In this document: piece after piece, positions 60,423 through 64,000 of the stretch | Numbering within the stretch: the first letter of the stretch is position 1 | Layout of the letters: every line of letters starts with the position of its first letter | Assembly: GCF_004217045.1 (NCBI RefSeq) | Contig: NZ_SGXM01000006.1 | Location: 1 to 64,000 of the forward strand | Source: Cupriavidus agavae | GTDB lineage: Bacteria > Pseudomonadota > Gammaproteobacteria > Burkholderiales > Burkholderiaceae | DNA length: 64,000 bases | Direction: 5' to 3' | Notes under the pieces: model-generated | What the model was told of the DNA's origin: nothing | The model's input: only the letters and a program-made list of their open reading frames with translations | Database searches by the model: none | Made by a program: the position numbers and the translations under genes

Positions 60423-61179
60423 CACACGCAGAGACTCGGGATGCGTGAAAGTTCACATATCTCAAATCCCGCTAGAGCCTTTTCCGATACCATGGCGGCC
60501 ATCCATACCTGAGTCATGTGCTGAGCCGCATCGCCGACCACCCGATAAACGGGATCGATGAACTGCTGCCCTAGGCCGTCGCTGGCGAGCTCGCGACTCT
60601 CGGCGCGCCCACGGTATAACTCCCTCTCGTTTCACATTAGGCTTTGCCTACCGTCGTCAAGGACGTTAATGGCCGGATGCTTAGATATCTGGGCAGTTTG
60701 AGTAATTCTGAAGCCTGACCACTGAAGCGACGCCGAAGTCCTTTGTCTTCGCGAACTCGGGAGGGCCATGGTCTTCCGGAGTCGCAGTTCTACTTAGGAG
60801 ACGGAAGTAAGTCCAAAACTCACGATACGTGTCTGACGAAATGATCGTACCAAACCTCGGTCTTGTACGTCAGCGAGTAGCGGCGCCCCGAGTATTTCGG
60901 ACGGGGCCATGGACCAAGCGAAACCGAGCGTGCCCAGCCGTTCCGAGTGCACTCGCGCTTCTACCGGCGCATATCGCTTTCGTTCCAGTCGGGCCGGGTC
61001 ATAGGGGGAATCAGCTCATGCAGTCGAGAAAGTACGAGTCGCGCCGCGCGCGATAGCGGATGATGCTGCGTGAGGCCCAGGCTGACGTCCGCGGGACAGA
61101 CGGGCAATCTATCCCTCTGTAGTAGGGGCGCCGACCGCTCGGTCAGACCGTAAAGTGAACCGTTTTCTCTAAGCCGCAC
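60423..61179. other. Degenerate intergenic region
   Basis: 757 bp without an intact gene. It contains the IS66 scrap at 60507-60620; nothing else could be identified. Confidence 0.5.
60507..60620 (+). pseudogene. IS66-family transposase C-terminal remnant
   Basis: The frame from TAC at 60507 reads YLSHVLSRIADHPINGIDEL-LP, then a TAG in place of the Trp expected in LLPW, then AVAGELATLGAP and a stop. This is the conserved end of IS66 TnpC (VLxRIADHxxNRIDELLPW). No other IS66 sequence is seen, so only ~38 codons survive. Confidence 0.7.
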
Positions 61180-62412
61180 ATGGTAGATATGCGGACACTC
61201 AACACAGAATACGGACATATGGCCGAAGACGATATCCCGAAGGCACCGCCTCTTGCGCTATTCTCACTAGACCTCGGAGCCAATGGTGGGGTGCTAGCTC
61301 CGACGAGCGCCAATGAGCTATTCCAGTGGGTTGACCATGAGATTCAGGCGTGGTCCTGGCTGAGTTCGGTCGGCGGTGGCAACTATCGAGGGGCAATCGA
61401 CAGCAATATAGGCCCACTGCGGAATGCGCATGGCCATGCCCAGCAGGCAATGCAGTATGAAGCGAATACCCCTGGGGCCGCCGCACAGTTCTATGGGCAA
61501 ATCCAGGCATCCATTCAGGACACGTTCATCGCTCGAGCGTTTCCTCATTCGAGCTCGCCCCTGTTTCACGCGGTGGAAGAGATTCGCAGTCGAGACCCGA
61601 TGGAGGCTGTGGCTTACCTGTATACCCGCATGCACGGCGCAAACAACTACCAGTTTGATGCGCGAGATATCTCCTCTTGGCGCGGATTCCTAGCTGGTGT
61701 GTTAGAGCAGATTCCGACTGATGGCATTCCGGCCCGTGCCTATCAAGCCGCCTTGGAGAGCATGTCCGACACACGGGTCAGCGCGGAGCGCTTGCTCGCC
61801 GAAAAGACTGAAGCCTACAGTGCGCTCCATCGCAACTATGAAAGTGTGTCCGCAGATGTCTCCACTATCGGTGCAAACCAAGAAGCTCTCTTCGAGGGAT
61901 TCATGGAGACGAATCAGAAGGCCCAGGACGACGCACTTGCAGCTCATCAGGGCCGAATGAAAACGCTAGAAGATACCTTTCGGGAGAAGATGGCGCTGCG
62001 AGCGCCGGTTGAGTACTGGGAGGGGCGCCAGGAAAAGCATGAGAAGGGTACAAAAGTCATGGGCGGCCTCTCGTTTGGTGCTATGGCTTTGCTGGCGATT
62101 GCGATAGGTCTGGTAGCTTCATGGGTGTTGCACAACCTCACACCTGATGGTAAGCCAGAGGTTTGGCGCGTGAGCGTTTTGGTCCTGATTGGTGTCCTAG
62201 GCGTATGGGCGACCATCGTCGACTTGGCGGGAGTCCGAATTGCTCTATATTTCCCCGCCGAGCGCTTGGAAGTAGATAAAATCATCCGCGAGAGATTCAC
62301 AGTGGCGGAGGTGAAACCGTTCGAGGGGTCAGAGAAGCCTCCCTTCAAGAAGCCCATTTTCCGGGTACTGGGCGACCAATCGTTTGCAGTTACGAGAGAC
62401 TTCTCTAACTGA
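61180..62412 (+). CDS. DUF6161-like membrane protein
   Basis: 410 residues. A soluble N-terminal half with several Gly/Asn-rich loops is followed by a coiled-coil zone (~200-270: SDTRVSAERLLAEKTEAYSA, HQGRMKTLEDTFREKMALRA). PVEYWEGRQEKHEKGTKVMG precedes two transmembrane helices (~295-312 and ~325-345) and a basic C-terminal tail. The YWxxRxxxH segment before two helices resembles DUF6161 proteins. Such coiled-coil plus two-helix proteins occur in accessory and defence regions, but no function is established. Start at 61180; an internal ATG at 61219 (MAEDDIP) is possible. Confidence 0.62.
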   Translation: MVDMRTLNTEYGHMAEDDIPKAPPLALFSLDLGANGGVLAPTSANELFQWVDHEIQAWSWLSSVGGGNYRGAIDSNIGPLRNAHGHAQQAMQYEANTPGAAAQFYGQIQASIQDTFIARAFPHSSSPLFHAVEEIRSRDPMEAVAYLYTRMHGANNYQFDARDISSWRGFLAGVLEQIPTDGIPARAYQAALESMSDTRVSAERLLAEKTEAYSALHRNYESVSADVSTIGANQEALFEGFMETNQKAQDDALAAHQGRMKTLEDTFREKMALRAPVEYWEGRQEKHEKGTKVMGGLSFGAMALLAIAIGLVASWVLHNLTPDGKPEVWRVSVLVLIGVLGVWATIVDLAGVRIALYFPAERLEVDKIIRERFTVAEVKPFEGSEKPPFKKPIFRVLGDQSFAVTRDFSN

Positions 62413-62419
62413 CGCGAGT

Positions 62420-62545
62420 ATGAGGTTTGCTGAGGCAAAAGTTGAAGTTCAGGTTGCATCGGTCCTCATGCACGCGTGGTCAGAAGTTGAACATGACCTT
62501 GTGTACAAGCCGCTGCAAGGGGCGCTTTCTAAAGACGCGCTCGCT
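62420..62545 (+). pseudogene. RelA/SpoT-domain fragment
   Basis: MRFAEAKVEVQVASVLMHAW-SEVEHDLVYKPL matches the end of the RelA/SpoT (p)ppGpp synthetase fold, where EVQVxTLLxHAWAEIEHDxxYK is conserved. The upstream synthetase core is absent because the DUF6161-like gene ends only 8 bp before, and the downstream sequence loses similarity after ~40 residues. It is a remnant of a stand-alone alarmone synthetase-like gene, possibly of the toxin type. Confidence 0.7.
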
Positions 62546-62798
62546 CAGAAGTGCCTGGCCAAGCCGGAGAGGCTGCATTGCGCGACGCGTTCCGCCGCGG
62601 ATGGGAGCGAATCAGAAATGTCGCCGCTCGGACTCGCCAAGTCTCCCCCGGCAGTCGAATCGTCCTTCAGTCGAGCGATTTCCAATCGAGATATTTTGCC
62701 GACCGAGACAGTTACCGGCGCACAACATCCCACTGTTGAGGGGAGCCGCCTGAGCCGACATGAGGCAGAGTGGCATATTCATTTCACCTCAATCGAAT

Positions 62799-63086
62799 AT
62801 GCCAAGGCGCCGCCGTCGTCCATCATTGCAGCAACTTCAGTATCGATTCGCCCTTGAGGCTGTACGCTGGTGGCTATTTGCTGTCATAGCTTTCTTGGCG
62901 GCCACCGCAGTCAACGAGATTCCTTGCATGGCTGGTAGTAGGCTAGCCAAGGTTCAGTGCGAACCCGCTTTCCCGCTCTTTTACGCCGTATGGCCGGTCT
63001 TGAGTATCGTTGGCATTGTGGCAGGGGTGTGGCGGTACTACCGGGACTATCACTGCGGGGACATGTATCGTGATTTCTATGATTGA
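62799..63086 (+). CDS. Small membrane protein
   Basis: 95 residues from the ATG at 62799. A basic start (MPRRRRRPSLQQLQYRF) is followed by two transmembrane helices (WWLFAVIAFLAATAV and FPLFYAVWPVLSIVGIVAGV) with two Cys in the loop between. A short tail YRDYHCGDMYRDFYD ends it. Not recognised. It lies directly before the broken SUKH gene. Confidence 0.55.
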   Translation: MPRRRRRPSLQQLQYRFALEAVRWWLFAVIAFLAATAVNEIPCMAGSRLAKVQCEPAFPLFYAVWPVLSIVGIVAGVWRYYRDYHCGDMYRDFYD

Positions 63087-63112
63087 CGTGTCCCGCCTTC
63101 TCTATCTTAGAA

Positions 63113-63615
63113 ATGAATGAGCAGTGGATTCGCATAAAGCGAGCGCTTTCGACCCTGGAGTGCCTCGACCAGTTGCGTTTGCGCCCCGGTGCATCGGCCG
63201 AAAGGATTGCCGAACTCGAGCAGCATCTGGTGTCAGTTTCCCCGGAGGCCTTCGAGCGTTTCTGGGCGTACATGATGGTCAAGACGGAAATGTTGGACTC
63301 GTCGGTGGAGCATTACTCCTGTCGGTCGACGATATACGCAGCGAATGGGAAGTCTGGCGTCCAATTGCTGAAGCTGAAATGAACGCGGACTGTGCAGATT
63401 TCATGCCATCGCGCCCAGAAGGGTATGTAAAGCCGCTGTACACGAATCGGCTGTGGATACCTCTGACTACAGATGGCAGCGGAAACATGTAGGGCGGGCT
63501 GGACTATGACTCTGACACGATGGTAACCGGCGGCCAGGTAATCACGTTCGGGCGGGATGAGGATACGAAGCGAGTAATCGCCAATAGCTTTGAGAGCTTT
63601 GTTTCGCTGCTGGCC
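63113..63615 (+). pseudogene. SMI1/KNR4 (SUKH) immunity-like gene, frameshifted and interrupted
   Basis: Frame 1 gives LRLRPGASAERIAELEQHL. One base appears lost near 63228 (CTGGTGTC, expected CTGGGTGTC), after which GVSFPGGLRAFLGVHDGQDG, LLLSVDDIRSEWEVW and RLWIPLTTDGSGN follow in another frame. A TAG at 63490-63492 then interrupts the gene, and GGLDYDSDTMVTGGQVITFG continues beyond it. The order matches the SMI1/KNR4 (SUKH) superfamily, many of which are immunity proteins to polymorphic toxins. Two lesions make it inactive. Confidence 0.85.
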
Positions 63616-63640
63616 ACTACGGTTGCTTCGGCCATCCTCG

Positions 63641-64000
63641 GTTGTAGATACCGTTGTGGAAACCGCCAACTCTGTTGTGGACGTGGCGTCCGACGTGGCG
63701 AGTGGGGCGGTCGATATGGTCGCGGATGGTGTAGGCGCCGTCGCTGACGTCGTTTCCGACAATCCCGGAACCACTGCGCAGCCGAGCTGGGCGCGGTAGC
63801 TACGGGCGGCGCGGCGCTAGCCTTCGCTCCCGCTATCGGGGCTGCAGCTAGCGCCGCAGGCCTCGGAGTCGCAGGCGGAACGCTCTCCGGTGCAGCTGCT
63901 AGTTCGGCTGGTCTCGCGGCACTGGGTGGTCGCAGCCTCGCCGCGGGCGGCATGGGGATGGCCGGCGGTACTGCAGTCGTGCGCTGTCGCTGGTGCGGGC
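63641..64000 (+). pseudogene. Fragment of a Gly/Ala-rich toxin-like protein, cut by the window edge
   Basis: From 63641 the frame reads VVDTVVETANSVVDVASDVA, then DMVADGVGAVADVVSDNPGT, and stops at 63799. From ~63776 a second frame continues the same composition: ELGAVATGGAALAFAPAIGA, AASAAGLGVAGGTLSGAA and further glycine-zipper-like sequence to the window end. A single-base shift near 63776 separates the two. Amphipathic Asp/Val repeats followed by Gly/Ala-rich hydrophobic zippers are typical of the N-terminal or trafficking part of polymorphic toxins; the adjacent SUKH gene supports this. The 3' end lies outside the window. Confidence 0.55.

Overview
The window looks like a large segment of a conjugative plasmid, or a plasmid-like replicon, from a betaproteobacterium of the order Burkholderiales. 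This is inferred from the high GC content, the style of the H-NS and lysine/alanine-rich histone-like proteins, and the IS3/IS21/IS66 elements. No rRNA, tRNA or CRISPR array was seen.

Layout. (1) 1-2.2 kb, minus strand: single-stranded DNA-binding protein gene ssb and three small plasmid genes. (2) 2.97-6.9 kb, plus strand: a coiled-coil protein, then a 391-residue protein that reads as a natural fusion of a FlhD-like and a FlhC-like domain (a candidate transfer activator), small membrane proteins and a lipoprotein. (3) 7.0-21.7 kb, minus strand: one tightly packed operon joining virB8-virB9-virB10 to an IncI1-like type IVb thin-pilus set (two lytic transglycosylases, VirB9-like and TcpQ-like proteins, pilN, pilO, pilP, pilQ, pilR, pilS, pilV). 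(4) 22.2-33.6 kb, plus strand, divergent from region 3: virB11-virB2-virB3-virB4-virB5-virB6, a TraI_2/MobH-like protein that has lost the family's HD motif, an SXT/TOL-type coupling protein, a DUF4400-like membrane protein and a DUF1845/AcaB-like protein. Together these could encode mating-pair formation, a pilus and substrate coupling. (5) 33.8-41.2 kb: a UvrD-like helicase, a Rep_3-type initiator, an origin with at least 16 TTCACC iteron cores, parB and parA, and an array of six ACTTTCA-N4-TGAAAGT-type dyads that is a good candidate centromere.

(6) 41.9-64 kb is different in character: loosely packed and rich in broken genes. It holds a decayed PfpI/DJ-1 gene, a degenerate HNH protein, scrambled IS21 pieces, an intact IS3-family element, an SDR oxidoreductase, a DUF72 protein, a broken chemotaxis receptor, a nucleoid-protein group (H1-like, H-NS and a mini H-NS), a 110-bp tandem duplication, a DUF4236 protein, a 1447-residue helicase with a C-terminal nuclease-like domain (possible defence protein), an IS66 scrap, a DUF6161-like protein, a RelA/SpoT scrap, a broken SMI1/KNR4 (SUKH) immunity gene and the start of a glycine/alanine-rich toxin-like gene that runs off the window.

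Strongest leads: the FlhD-FlhC fusion; a shared two-part element (palindrome GGAACATGTTCC plus CGCGAAAGCTCAG) near 2.6 kb and 22.06 kb that could be its target or a common operator; the chimeric transfer system whose only relaxase-like protein lacks its HD motif; the candidate parS array; and the large helicase-nuclease. Protein family names come from recognised motifs, not from database searches.
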